The position numbers and the translations under genes are program-made. A DNA stretch of 64,000 nucleotides from Clostridia bacterium (lineage in GTDB: Bacteria > Bacillota > Clostridia > Christensenellales > UBA1242): contig JAFVTW010000009.1 in assembly GCA_017503005.1 (NCBI GenBank), positions 38,038-102,037 of the forward strand, in the 5' to 3' direction. Positions 52,851 through 61,112 of this stretch are shown here, piece by piece. The stretch's first letter is position 1, and every line of letters starts with the position of its first letter. Below the pieces are notes generated by a model. The model was not told the origin of the DNA. It worked only from the letters and a program-made list of their open reading frames with translations, and searched no databases.

Positions 52851-53741
52851 TTATTTATTTAGGAATTCTAGAATTCTGTCTAAATCGTCTGCAGAATAGT
52901 AATCAATATAGATTCTACCTTTGTGGTCATTACCCATAAAGCTTACTTTTGTAGCAAACTTGTGTTGCATAATTTCGATTAATTGCTTTAATTCATCACT
53001 AGCTTCACATTTAACCTTTTTAGGTTGTGGATTTGTTAGTTGTTTTACAGTCTTTTCTAGATCTCTAACTGTTACTTTCTTTGTAACTGCCAATTTAGCT
53101 AGTTTTACTTGAGTTTCAGGGTCTGTAACTACTACCAAACTTCTAGCATGACCAGCACTTAGCTTGCCACTTTCAATTAATGCTAGCACTTCTGGTTGTA
53201 GAGACAATAATCTAAGTGTATTAGCGATAGCAGGACGGCTTTTGCCTAGTCTATCAGCTAGCACCTCTTGAGTCCAGCCATAAATTTCTAGCAATTCTTT
53301 CATTGCATTAGCAACTTCGACAGGATTTAGGTCTTCTCTTTGGATATTTTCAAGTAATGCTATCTCTTTTATTTGTTGTTCAGTATAGTTTTTGATGATA
53401 GAAGGTATTGTCTTAAGACCAGCTATTTTGCTAGCTCTAAATCTTCTTTCACCAGCTACAATCACATATCTACCGTCACTATTCTTATTTAAGATAATAG
53501 GTTGAAAAATTCCGTGTACCTTGATAGAGTCTGCAAGCTCTTTTAGGGCAGTAGGTTCAAAATTTTTACGAGGTTGGTTAGGATTTACATCAATTAATTT
53601 GATATCTATATCACAAACTCTCTCGCCATTGATTTCTTCAATTTTTCCTGCAGGGGATTTTTTGATTTCTGTTGGTTCATCATCATTCAAGATTCCCAAC
53701 AAACTTCCTAATCCACGACCTAAACCTTTTTTATTTTCCAT
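52851..53741 (-). CDS. parB: Chromosome partitioning protein ParB (Spo0J)
   Basis: 296 residues, usual length. The CTPase/parS-loading region has PNQPRKNFE and GERRFRA, followed by LLENIQREDLNP. A helix-turn-helix with WTQEVLADRLGKSRPAIAN (about 150) comes next, then the C-terminal dimerisation domain ending LDRILEFL. It binds parS and spreads along DNA as a CTP-dependent clamp to organise the origin. It is separated from parA by an ASCH gene and a 361-bp gap, unlike the usual overlapping parA-parB order, so it likely has its own promoter. Own terminator. Confidence 0.97.
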   Translation of the reverse strand: MENKKGLGRGLGSLLGILNDDEPTEIKKSPAGKIEEINGERVCDIDIKLIDVNPNQPRKNFEPTALKELADSIKVHGIFQPIILNKNSDGRYVIVAGERRFRASKIAGLKTIPSIIKNYTEQQIKEIALLENIQREDLNPVEVANAMKELLEIYGWTQEVLADRLGKSRPAIANTLRLLSLQPEVLALIESGKLSAGHARSLVVVTDPETQVKLAKLAVTKKVTVRDLEKTVKQLTNPQPKKVKCEASDELKQLIEIMQHKFATKVSFMGNDHKGRIYIDYYSADDLDRILEFLNK

Positions 53742-53830
53742 AACTTCTTCCTTTTGATTTTATTTTTTTACTTTTTATAAAATTTTCTTCTTTAAAAATT
53801 TGACCAAAAACTACTTGAAAAACACCTATT

Positions 53831-53852
53831 TTTTGATGCTGTTTTTAGCCGT
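53831..53852 (-). repeat. 22-nt inverted intergenic repeat, copy 1
   Basis: Exact inverted match to 57337-57358 (minus strand reads ACGGCTAAAAACAGC...). Both copies are in gene-free gaps of the parABS/rsmG segment. Confidence 0.7.
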
Positions 53853-53932
53853 TTTCGTATTTTAAAATGACCAATTACTCATTTAATTTTCGAAAATCGC
53901 TCAGAATTCGTTTGAAATTTTTGAAAATTACC

Positions 53933-53955
53933 AAAATATGGCTTTATTTAGGCAT
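53933..53955 (+). repeat. AAAATATGGCTTTATTTAGG motif, copy 1
   Basis: Matches 57848-57870 at 22 of 23 positions. Core ATGGCTTTATT is shared with the copies at 2238, 21925 and 51116. Confidence 0.65.
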
Positions 53956-54102
53956 ATTTTAATAATTTTAAAATTGGTCAATTTTTTGCTATTTTATGAG
54001 TTTTTCGCAAAAATTACAAAATTTTTGAAACTCAAGCAAATTTTAATATTTACAAAATATTATATTTGTTCAAAAATATAAAAATTGAAACCTTACAAAA
54101 TT

Positions 54103-54450
54103 TTAGTCAATAATTTCTACCAACTCTATCCCGATTCCTACAACTCCGTATTTGTTCTGTTCTTCGATAGGGTAATAATCCAACATATCTTCTGCTACGG
54201 CTTTGTCTTCTGGTTTGTATCCAAGAGCAACTTTATCAAATTTTGCATACAAATCAGCAAAAGAAGGGCAAATGTGTAAATTTTTCACATTTACAATCAG
54301 TTTTTCGTTGTTTTCGTAGTTTCCAAACTGTATTTGGTCACCCATCTTTATAGTTTGTCTTTTTTCATCATATAGTCGCATTTCTATGGTTTTTGTACCA
54401 TTTTTGATGCTGGTATATGGACCTATTCTCAAATTCATACTATGTATCAT
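54103..54450 (-). CDS. ASCH-domain protein between parA and parB
   Basis: 115 residues. The pattern IKNGTKTIEMRLYDEKRQTI then KMGDQIQFGNY matches the ASCH fold (conserved K-T-x-E-x-R and G-D-x-I), a small RNA-binding-like beta barrel related to PUA. Some ASCH proteins are ribonucleases or act in translation; this one's role is unknown. It starts 19 bp after parA on the same strand, so it is in the parA transcript and interrupts the normal parA-parB order. The ATG at 54450 has only a weak ribosome site; an in-frame ATG lies 12 bp later. Confidence 0.75.
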   Translation of the reverse strand: MIHSMNLRIGPYTSIKNGTKTIEMRLYDEKRQTIKMGDQIQFGNYENNEKLIVNVKNLHICPSFADLYAKFDKVALGYKPEDKAVAEDMLDYYPIEEQNKYGVVGIGIELVEIID

Positions 54451-54469
54451 ATCATCACTATCACATTAG

Positions 54470-55240
54470 TTATTTTGAGTTATTTCTCTTCAAAAACTCT
54501 TCTGTAAGTAGCTTATATGCAAATGCGCCATTACATTTTGGGTCATACATACATATAGGTTCGCCATAACTAGGAGCTTCTGCTAGTCTAATATTTCTAG
54601 GAATAATAGTGTCATACACCTTATTATTGAAATATTTTGAGATATCAGCAGCTACAGAGTTTCCAAGATTACTTCTAGCATCTTTCATAGTTAAAACTAC
54701 ACCCTCTACATCAATTTCAGGGTTTAAATGCTTTTTAACTAGCTTGATTGTGTACATAAGCTGTGTAAGACCTTCTAATGCAAAATATTCGCATTGAATA
54801 GGTATTATTACAGAATTACTAGCTGTCAAAGCATTTACTGTAATCAAACCTAAGCTAGGAGGGCAGTCAATACAAATATAATCATATGATTTTTTAACAG
54901 TAGCAAGTATCTTTTTTACTACTTTTTCACGATTATTCATTTGCACTAGCTCAATTTCTGCTCCGGCTAAGTCAACATTACTAGGTACAATATCTAAATT
55001 TTCAACTTTTGACTTGATAATTACTTCATCTAATAGGTTGTCGTCTACTATTACATTGTAGATGGTCTTTAGATTGTCGTCTTTATCAATTCCTAAGCTA
55101 CTAGTAGCATTGCCTTGTGGGTCTAAGTCTAACAAAAGTACTTTTTTACCCATTACAGCCATATAACTAGCCATATTTACACATGTAGTAGTTTTTCCTA
55201 CTCCGCCTTTTTGGTTAATGAAACTTACAATTTTCCCCAT
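54470..55240 (-). CDS. parA: Chromosome partitioning ATPase ParA (Soj)
   Basis: 256 residues. The deviant Walker A KGGVGKTT near residue 10, the LLLDLDPQGNAT loop and the CIDCPPSLG Walker B are all clear, with FALEGLTQLM further on. No N-terminal DNA-binding domain, so it is the short chromosomal type. ParA binds DNA non-specifically as an ATP dimer and is triggered by ParB; in Bacillus it also regulates DnaA. ATG 55240 is preferred over an in-frame GTG 9 bp upstream because AAGGAAG is then at the right distance. First gene of a transcript with the ASCH gene. Confidence 0.97.
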   Translation of the reverse strand: MGKIVSFINQKGGVGKTTTCVNMASYMAVMGKKVLLLDLDPQGNATSSLGIDKDDNLKTIYNVIVDDNLLDEVIIKSKVENLDIVPSNVDLAGAEIELVQMNNREKVVKKILATVKKSYDYICIDCPPSLGLITVNALTASNSVIIPIQCEYFALEGLTQLMYTIKLVKKHLNPEIDVEGVVLTMKDARSNLGNSVAADISKYFNNKVYDTIIPRNIRLAEAPSYGEPICMYDPKCNGAFAYKLLTEEFLKRNNSK

Positions 55241-55422
55241 CAAAACCACTTCCTTATAAAAATCTATTGTATAATTTCTATTACAATTTCATTATATCAA
55301 TTTAATTTACAAAATAAAACTTATTTTAAAAAGTTTTATAAAAAATATTAAAAATAGGCTACAATTCTAGACAAAATAGTCCTTGCACCCACATTTTTTA
55401 ATATTTGTTGATAAATCTACAA

Positions 55423-55438
55423 TGTTTCACGTGAAACA
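55423..55438. promoter_or_regulatory. parS site, perfect
   Basis: TGTTTCACGTGAAACA, a perfect match to the consensus and a perfect palindrome; about 180 bp upstream of parA. Confidence 0.92.
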
Positions 55439-55589
55439 AAACATCCAACTATGATAAGCAAAGTAAATAAATCAATCCATAATAAACGATTATAAACAAC
55501 AGGATTATTTTAATTTAATGCATCAAGACAAAATGCAATACACATCGACTAACCAAAATTTAATTATATAAATATCTATAATTTAAAAA

Positions 55590-55605
55590 TGTTTCACGTG
55601 AAACA
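55590..55605. promoter_or_regulatory. parS site, perfect
   Basis: TGTTTCACGTGAAACA again, 167 bp from the first. Confidence 0.92.
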
Positions 55606-55904
55606 TTTACCATCTAAACAATACCAACAAAAGTTAAAGCAAATAAACACAACAATATTAATAAAAACATATAAAAACGATTAATTTTAAGGGTTTTATT
55701 TATAATTGTTAAATATTTATTGTTTAAGAACATTATAGACAAACAATCAAAACATATTGTTGTTTAATAAAACATATAATAATCACCACAAATAAGCCAA
55801 AATAAGCCCATTTTAGCCGTTTTAAGGCCGATTTGGTGTAATATAGGGGAAAATATTACTTTTAATTATAAACACCATTTAAAACGATAATAAAACATAA
55901 AAAA

Positions 55905-55920
55905 TGTTTCATGTGAAACA
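55905..55920. promoter_or_regulatory. parS site, one mismatch
   Basis: TGTTTCATGTGAAACA, one change from consensus (C to T). Confidence 0.8.
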
Positions 55921-56146
55921 AATTTGGTGGTTTAAACATAGAATAACCAAAACTTATATAACCAGACAAAAAACAAATCTAAAACTATGTTAAATAACAA
56001 TTTACATTCAATAGGATTATAACTATATAATAGGATTATAACAAAAAATAACAGTAGACCATCATTTAATTTATTTTATACGATAATTAAAGTAAATTAT
56101 CGGCAAAACAACCAAAAAACAACACAAATATCACTAAAAACAATAA

Positions 56147-56173
56147 AAAACAGCCGTTTTTAGGCTGTTTTAC
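56147..56173 (-). terminator. Terminator of rsmG
   Basis: AAAACAGCC (56147-56155) pairs GGCTGTTTT (56163-56171); T-run on the minus strand. Confidence 0.85.
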
Positions 56174-56198
56174 AGGTATATGGGTAAAATATAAAGAA

Positions 56199-56912
56199 TT
56201 ACACTAAAGGATTTAATCTAGGCTTGTTTTGTCCTCTAGGATACTTTATAGGGGTTTTAAATTTCTTTTGAATAAATACCAAGTTTCGCTCAGCATTTAA
56301 TTCTTCAATAACAGTATTTTTGATGTCTGTAACCTTACCACCAAGCAATTCAATAGCATTTTTAGCATTTCCTAGCTCTTCATTGATGTTTTTAGATTTA
56401 TATGCCACCATAAAACCAAAAATCTTAACAAAAGGCAGACAATATTCAACCAAAATATTAGTTTCAGCAACTGCTCTAGCTACACAATAGTCAAAATTTT
56501 CCCTAAATTCAGGCTTATGAGCTAACAATTCACATCTTTCATGTATAGCTACACAATTTTCTAGTTTTAGTTGTGAAATCACTTCATTTAAGAAGATAAT
56601 TCGCTTATTTGAACCATCAATCATAGTAATTTGAATGTCTGGTCTCATAATTTTGATAGGAATTGAAGGAAAACCTGCTCCAGCTCCAACATCAATAAGG
56701 CTAGAGTTTTCTTTTAGATCTTTTACAGATAGTACACTATCTAAAAAATGCTTCAATATAACATCTCGTTGTTCCAAAATAGTAGTTAAATTAAATTTTT
56801 CATTCCATTCTTTGATTAGTTCGAAGTATTTTTCAAACATATCGATTTGAGTATCTGTAATATCAAAATCATAGTTGTTAAACAGTTCTTTTATCTCTTG
56901 CTTAAAATCCAT
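56199..56912 (-). CDS. rsmG: 16S rRNA (guanine-N7) methyltransferase RsmG (GidB)
   Basis: 237 residues. An N-terminal helix and the SAM-binding DVGAGAGFPSIPIKI (about residue 71) are characteristic, with DYCVARAVAE and the conserved VAYKSKN loop. The C-terminus (KTPIKYPRGQNKPRLNPL, partly) is the family's RK-P-G-xP-xxxPL end. It methylates G527 of 16S rRNA; loss gives low-level streptomycin resistance elsewhere. Start ATG 56912 with GGAGG. A parS site (56930-56945) lies only about 6 bp upstream of the ribosome site, so ParB could affect its transcription. Confidence 0.95.
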   Translation of the reverse strand: MDFKQEIKELFNNYDFDITDTQIDMFEKYFELIKEWNEKFNLTTILEQRDVILKHFLDSVLSVKDLKENSSLIDVGAGAGFPSIPIKIMRPDIQITMIDGSNKRIIFLNEVISQLKLENCVAIHERCELLAHKPEFRENFDYCVARAVAETNILVEYCLPFVKIFGFMVAYKSKNINEELGNAKNAIELLGGKVTDIKNTVIEELNAERNLVFIQKKFKTPIKYPRGQNKPRLNPLV

Positions 56913-56929
56913 AATTCACCTCCACAAAA

Positions 56930-56945
56930 TGTTTCATGTGAAACA
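56930..56945. promoter_or_regulatory. parS site directly upstream of rsmG
   Basis: TGTTTCATGTGAAACA, identical to the site at 55905, next to the rsmG ribosome binding site. Confidence 0.8.
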
Positions 56946-57336
56946 TTATATTTATTATAATTTTACCATTTTTCATAAAACACATATAGGTGCAGAGTAT
57001 ATTTTGTATAAAATACAAAACAAAAACCCTTAAGCCCATATACAATATTATAACATAATTTAGTGAAAATTTCAATAATTAGCCCAGATTTATAGGGCAA
57101 ATTTCAAAAAACAAACAATACAAAATATAATAATTAAACTACAAATTTAATCATTAAACAAAAGAAATAAACTATTTGAAAGATTAATACATTCTACCTG
57201 TAGACACAATCACACATTAATGTTGTTTTATATTGTATATACAATGTAAATTTAGAGTAAAATACCAGCAACAACTCATTAATTCTGTAAAATAGGATTA
57301 AAAATAATGGACAATATCCAATTTAAAACAATAAAG

Positions 57337-57358
57337 ACGGCTAAAAACAGCATCAAAA
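57337..57358 (+). repeat. 22-nt inverted intergenic repeat, copy 2
   Basis: Exact inverted match to 53831-53852. Confidence 0.7.
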
Positions 57359-57847
57359 CAGTAAAAATCAAATAAAAACTCTTGTACCCCCATAAAAATC
57401 ATTATTTATAGCATAAATTTAAAAGAAAATTTTTTAATGAACCACATTTACACCAAAATTCACAAAAAAACAATATATTACCCAGCAAAATAATGAAATT
57501 TTACCAAAATTAGTAAAATAATTGTTTTTAACTAAAATTTATTATTTTTATTATTAAAACAATAAATTAAATATTACATCAAAACAAATTATAACTTTAT
57601 CAACTTTTGGTCTAAATTTTTAATAATATCAGCTCAATTTTATCTAACTTTTAATTTTAATTTTTAAGTTTAAATTTTAAAATCAATTTTACAAATTTAC
57701 TTATATAAATATAACTTGTTTTTGGTTAAAAATTGCCGTTTTTTTACAAATTTTGACTCAAATTTCAAATTTTTACCATTTTTATATCTTGTTCAATAAA
57801 TTTTACATTTGATTTTTTATGTTTTATAATTACAAAAACACATGTTT

Positions 57848-57870
57848 AAAATATGGCTATATTTAGGCAT
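57848..57870 (+). repeat. AAAATATGGCTATATTTAGG motif, copy 2
   Basis: 22 of 23 positions as at 53933-53955, same orientation. Confidence 0.65.
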
Positions 57871-57902
57871 TTTTTGTATAGTTATTTTTATATAACAATA
57901 CA

Positions 57903-57942
57903 AAAATACCATAGTTATTATAATATAACTATGGTATTTTGT
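57903..57942 (-). terminator. Terminator of mnmG
   Basis: AAAATACCATAGTTAT (57903-57918) and ATAACTATGGTATTTT (57925-57940), 6-nt loop, very strong. Confidence 0.88.
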
Positions 57943-57959
57943 GTTAATTTTGTATTAAT

Positions 57960-59822
57960 TTAGTTGTTTTTATTTAAGGTTTTAAGATATACGGTAAGTA
58001 CAGCAATATCTGCAGGACTTACACCACTAATTCTACTAGCTTGACCAAGTGATAATGGTTTAACTGCATTCAATTTTTGTCTAGCTTCCATTCTTAAACC
58101 TTTTATTTTTGAATAATCTAGTTCCACACTAAGGGTAGTATTCTCTTGTTTTCTAGATTGTTCTATTTGAATGTTTTGTTTTGCTAGATATCCTTCGTAT
58201 TTTAGCTCGATTTCTATCTCTTTGATTACATTTGCAGGGTATTTTGCATACTCTGGGAAGTATTTTACTAGGTCTTCACTATAAATTTGTGATCTTTTTA
58301 GTATATCTTTGATTGTTAGGCCTACTTTTGGTATACTTTCACCTTTTTCAGCAAACATAGCTTCTAGTTTTTTAGGAGAAATAATAGTTTTTAGCTCTTT
58401 TTTAAACTCTTCGATTTGTTTAATTCTCTTTTTAAACACAGCATATCTTTGTTTAGATACTAATCCTATATCATGACCCTTTTGAGTTAGTCTTAGGTCG
58501 GCATTATCTTGTCTAAGCTGTAATCTAAATTCTGCACGGCTAGTCATCATTCTGTATGGCTCGTTTGTGCCTTTTGTAGTTAAATCATCAATAAGCACAC
58601 CGATATATGCTTCGTTTCTCTTTAAAATAAATGGCTCTTTGCCTTGAATATATAATGCAGCATTGATACCTGCTATTATTCCTTGAGCAGCTGCTTCTTC
58701 GTATCCACTAGTACCATTAATTTGACCAGCAAAATATAGGCCATTTACATTTTTGTATTGTAGGGTAGGGTATAGTTGTAAACTATCTATACAGTCATAT
58801 TCTATTGCATAAGCATCTCTCATTATATGAGCATTTTCCAAACCTTTTACACTATGCACCATTTGGTCTTGTAAATAGGTAGGCATAGATGTAGAAAAGC
58901 CTTGAATATACACTTCTTTTGTAGACATAGCTTCTGGTTCTAAGAATAATTGATGTTGATTTTTGTCGCTAAATCTAACAACTTTACTTTCAATACTTGG
59001 ACAATATCTAGGTCCTTCACTCTTGATATCGCCATTGTACATAGGTGCTTGGTCTAGATTGTCTAAAATTAATTTGTGTGTTTGTTCGTTGGTATAGGTT
59101 AAATAACATTTGATTACATTTTTTGGAGCTTTCTTAGTCATAAAACTAAATGTTTGAATGTTATCTTCGCCACATTGTTCTTCCAAAATATCATAATTGA
59201 TAGTATCAGCATGAACTCTTACAGGGGTACCAGTTTTGAATCTACGAATAGTTAAACCTAATTTTGCAAGTGACTTTGTTAGATAATTTGCAGGAGCAAA
59301 ACCATTAGGCCCACTATTAAGTCTACATTTACCTATGATAATATCACTCTTTAGATAAACACCAGTACATACAACTACTGCTTGAGTTTCGAATGTATCG
59401 CCTTGTACAGTTTTTACTGCAACTACTTTACCATCTTTGACTACAATGTCTTTTGCTTCACCTTGTTTTACAAATAGGTTAGGGGTATTCTCTAAAGTTT
59501 GTTTCATAGTAGTGTGATATGCTACTTTGTCTGCTTGAGCCCTTAGTGATTGTACTGCAGGACCTTTAGAACTATTTAGCATTCTTCTTTGAATAGTTGT
59601 CTTGTCTGCATTGATTCCTATCTCACCACCTAGTGCATCAATCTCACAAACCAAATGACCTTTAGCAGTTCCACCTATACTAGGATTACAAGCCAAAAAA
59701 GCTATACTATCTAAATTCATAGTTAGTAGTAGAGTTTGGTGGCCCATTCTAGCAAGAGCTAGAACTGCTTCACAACCAGCATGACCTGAGCCTATTACAA
59801 TAGCATCATATTTTGTATTCAT
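57960..59822 (-). CDS. mnmG: tRNA uridine-34 carboxymethylaminomethyl enzyme MnmG (GidA)
   Basis: 620 residues. FAD-binding VIGSGHAGCEA at the start, CNPSIGGTAKGHLV and the GIGPRYCPS-like GPRYCPSIE motif, then FAGQINGTSGYEEAAAQG, and the helical C-terminal tRNA-binding domain ending near SRISGVSPADIAVL. With MnmE it modifies U34 in tRNAs for Lys, Glu, Gln, Leu and Arg. ATG 59822 with AAGGAAA. In most Firmicutes mnmE-mnmG-rsmG are contiguous; here two acetyltransferase genes stand between mnmE and mnmG and a 1-kb gap separates mnmG from rsmG. Own strong terminator. Confidence 0.97.
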   Translation of the reverse strand: MNTKYDAIVIGSGHAGCEAVLALARMGHQTLLLTMNLDSIAFLACNPSIGGTAKGHLVCEIDALGGEIGINADKTTIQRRMLNSSKGPAVQSLRAQADKVAYHTTMKQTLENTPNLFVKQGEAKDIVVKDGKVVAVKTVQGDTFETQAVVVCTGVYLKSDIIIGKCRLNSGPNGFAPANYLTKSLAKLGLTIRRFKTGTPVRVHADTINYDILEEQCGEDNIQTFSFMTKKAPKNVIKCYLTYTNEQTHKLILDNLDQAPMYNGDIKSEGPRYCPSIESKVVRFSDKNQHQLFLEPEAMSTKEVYIQGFSTSMPTYLQDQMVHSVKGLENAHIMRDAYAIEYDCIDSLQLYPTLQYKNVNGLYFAGQINGTSGYEEAAAQGIIAGINAALYIQGKEPFILKRNEAYIGVLIDDLTTKGTNEPYRMMTSRAEFRLQLRQDNADLRLTQKGHDIGLVSKQRYAVFKKRIKQIEEFKKELKTIISPKKLEAMFAEKGESIPKVGLTIKDILKRSQIYSEDLVKYFPEYAKYPANVIKEIEIELKYEGYLAKQNIQIEQSRKQENTTLSVELDYSKIKGLRMEARQKLNAVKPLSLGQASRISGVSPADIAVLTVYLKTLNKNN

Positions 59823-59894
59823 ATTTTTCCTTATAAAAATAAACAATTTAAAACAGAATTAATTATATCTATATATACAATATTTGTAAATTGT

Positions 59895-60494
59895 TTACTT
59901 AACAAAATCGTCATTATTTTTTATATCAGTATTTTGAGTTTCTACAACTTTTTGAGTAGGTCTCATTTTAAATTTTTCGTTTACAGGAGTTAGTCCTACA
60001 AACTTTTTGTAAGTAGCAAGTGTCTTTACAAAACCAGCTTTAGCAAATGCTGTTTGACTAGCAATATTTGACTTGTCTATATGAGCAGTAATCTCACATT
60101 CTTCTTCTACATTAAATAATTTCTTTTGCTCTTTTACTATATCAAAAATCATAGCAGTGCCATAGCCTTTGCCATGCAAGTTTGGATTAACCGCAATAGC
60201 CATACACTCTAGCACATTTTCGTTTTCGTGCTTATATACTACAGTCATACCCACTATTTGGTCATCAACCGTAGCTGTTTTGGCAAAAAAGTACTTGTCA
60301 GGGAATTCTTCACTACCTATATATTGTCTTACAATCACACCAAGTCCACCATAACGGTCGGCATTAAGGTATCTATTTATATTGTAAGCACCTTGTTTCA
60401 CTTGTTCGTTTTGACCTTGAACAAAAGCAAGTTCGCCCCACTTATTAAATTCTAAACAATCTTCTTTTGTAGCATTTCGCCATACAAAATTCAT
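59895..60494 (-). CDS. GNAT-family N-acetyltransferase (tandem copy 2)
   Basis: 199 residues. The acetyl-CoA loop NPNLHGKGYGTAMIFDIV fits the GNAT Q/R-x-x-G-x-G/A pattern (GKGYG). Opening MNFVWRNATKED and ITAHIDKSNIASQTAFAKAGF are shared with its neighbour. The tail is Lys/Thr/Asn-rich. The substrate cannot be guessed. It begins 2 bp after the stop of the other copy, on the same transcript as mnmE. AAAGGAAAA precedes the ATG. Confidence 0.85.
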   Translation of the reverse strand: MNFVWRNATKEDCLEFNKWGELAFVQGQNEQVKQGAYNINRYLNADRYGGLGVIVRQYIGSEEFPDKYFFAKTATVDDQIVGMTVVYKHENENVLECMAIAVNPNLHGKGYGTAMIFDIVKEQKKLFNVEEECEITAHIDKSNIASQTAFAKAGFVKTLATYKKFVGLTPVNEKFKMRPTQKVVETQNTDIKNNDDFVK

Positions 60495-60496
60495 AG

Positions 60497-61111
60497 TTAT
60501 TTTCCTTTCACATTCTCTTGTACAAACTTCATAGTCTCAGCCATTTTTTCGTCTAATTCGTCGTTGTTATAGTAGCTAGTTTTTCTAGTTTGTAATTGAT
60601 AATATGTAATAGATTTTTGTTTAGGATTTTCTTCTTTTACTTTCTCAAATCCTACATTGCTAAATGCACCTTTGGCATATACATTATTGTTTTTTATAGT
60701 AGTAGTAACCAAATTAATATTTGCATCAAAAAACTTTTTTCTAAATTTTACAATATCAAAAATCATAGCTGTACCCACACCATTGTCTACTAAGTCTGGG
60801 TTTACAGTTACACCATATATATGTAATCTTTTGCTTTCGCTTTTTAGATTTTGGTTTACCATACAAACCACAAAACCTACTGGTTCACCTTTGAATGTAG
60901 CAGTAAAAGATTTTGTGTGATATTTTGAATTTAAATTATCGGTAAGGGTAAGAACTGTAGAACCTAAAAGTGGTTCTTTGTCGCTTAGATATTTTTTTAC
61001 TAAACTAGCATTATCTTTCTTTCCAGCTTCCAAAACTTTGGTGTGCCAGTTATTAAATTTTTTAATATCGTTTTTAGTGGTCTTTCTCCACTCAAAATTC
61101 ATATGCTCCAT
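60497..61111 (-). CDS. GNAT-family N-acetyltransferase (tandem copy 1)
   Basis: 204 residues. GNAT loop NPDLVDNGVGTAMIFDIVKF, which keeps only the G-V-G-T part of the motif, then NNNVYAKGAFSNVGF as the family's acceptor region. It starts MNFEWRKTTKND like the next gene, pointing to tandem duplication, though the copies have diverged a great deal. The ATG at 61111 begins one base after the mnmE stop; a second ATG at 61102 matches the start of the paralog better. Substrate unknown. Confidence 0.82.
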   Translation of the reverse strand: MEHMNFEWRKTTKNDIKKFNNWHTKVLEAGKKDNASLVKKYLSDKEPLLGSTVLTLTDNLNSKYHTKSFTATFKGEPVGFVVCMVNQNLKSESKRLHIYGVTVNPDLVDNGVGTAMIFDIVKFRKKFFDANINLVTTTIKNNNVYAKGAFSNVGFEKVKEENPKQKSITYYQLQTRKTSYYNNDELDEKMAETMKFVQENVKGK

Positions 61112-61112
61112 A

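Larger units (their letters stand above)
53742..54102. other. Gap upstream of parB with dispersed repeats
   Basis: 361 bp between the ASCH gene and parB, AT-rich. It contains a 22-nt element (53831-53852) that recurs inverted at 57337-57358, and a 23-nt element (53933-53955) that recurs with one change at 57848-57870. It must also hold the parB promoter. No gene seen. Confidence 0.5.
55241..56146. other. Gene-free AT-rich segment with three parS sites
   Basis: About 900 bp between parA and rsmG with no open frame of note. Three sites for ParB: 55423-55438 and 55590-55605 (both TGTTTCACGTGAAACA) and 55905-55920 (one change). Also a run of TAGCCGTTTTAAGGCC-like sequence (55813-55829). A segregation centre fits; nothing else is visible. 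Confidence 0.65.
56946..57902. other. Gene-free AT-rich gap between rsmG and mnmG
   Basis: About 960 bp without a supportable gene. It holds the second copies of the 22-nt (57337-57358) and 23-nt (57848-57870) repeats, and otherwise AT-rich sequence with no DnaA boxes or parS sites. On the plus strand C exceeds G (77 against 39 by hand count in 57001-57540). Confidence 0.55.
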
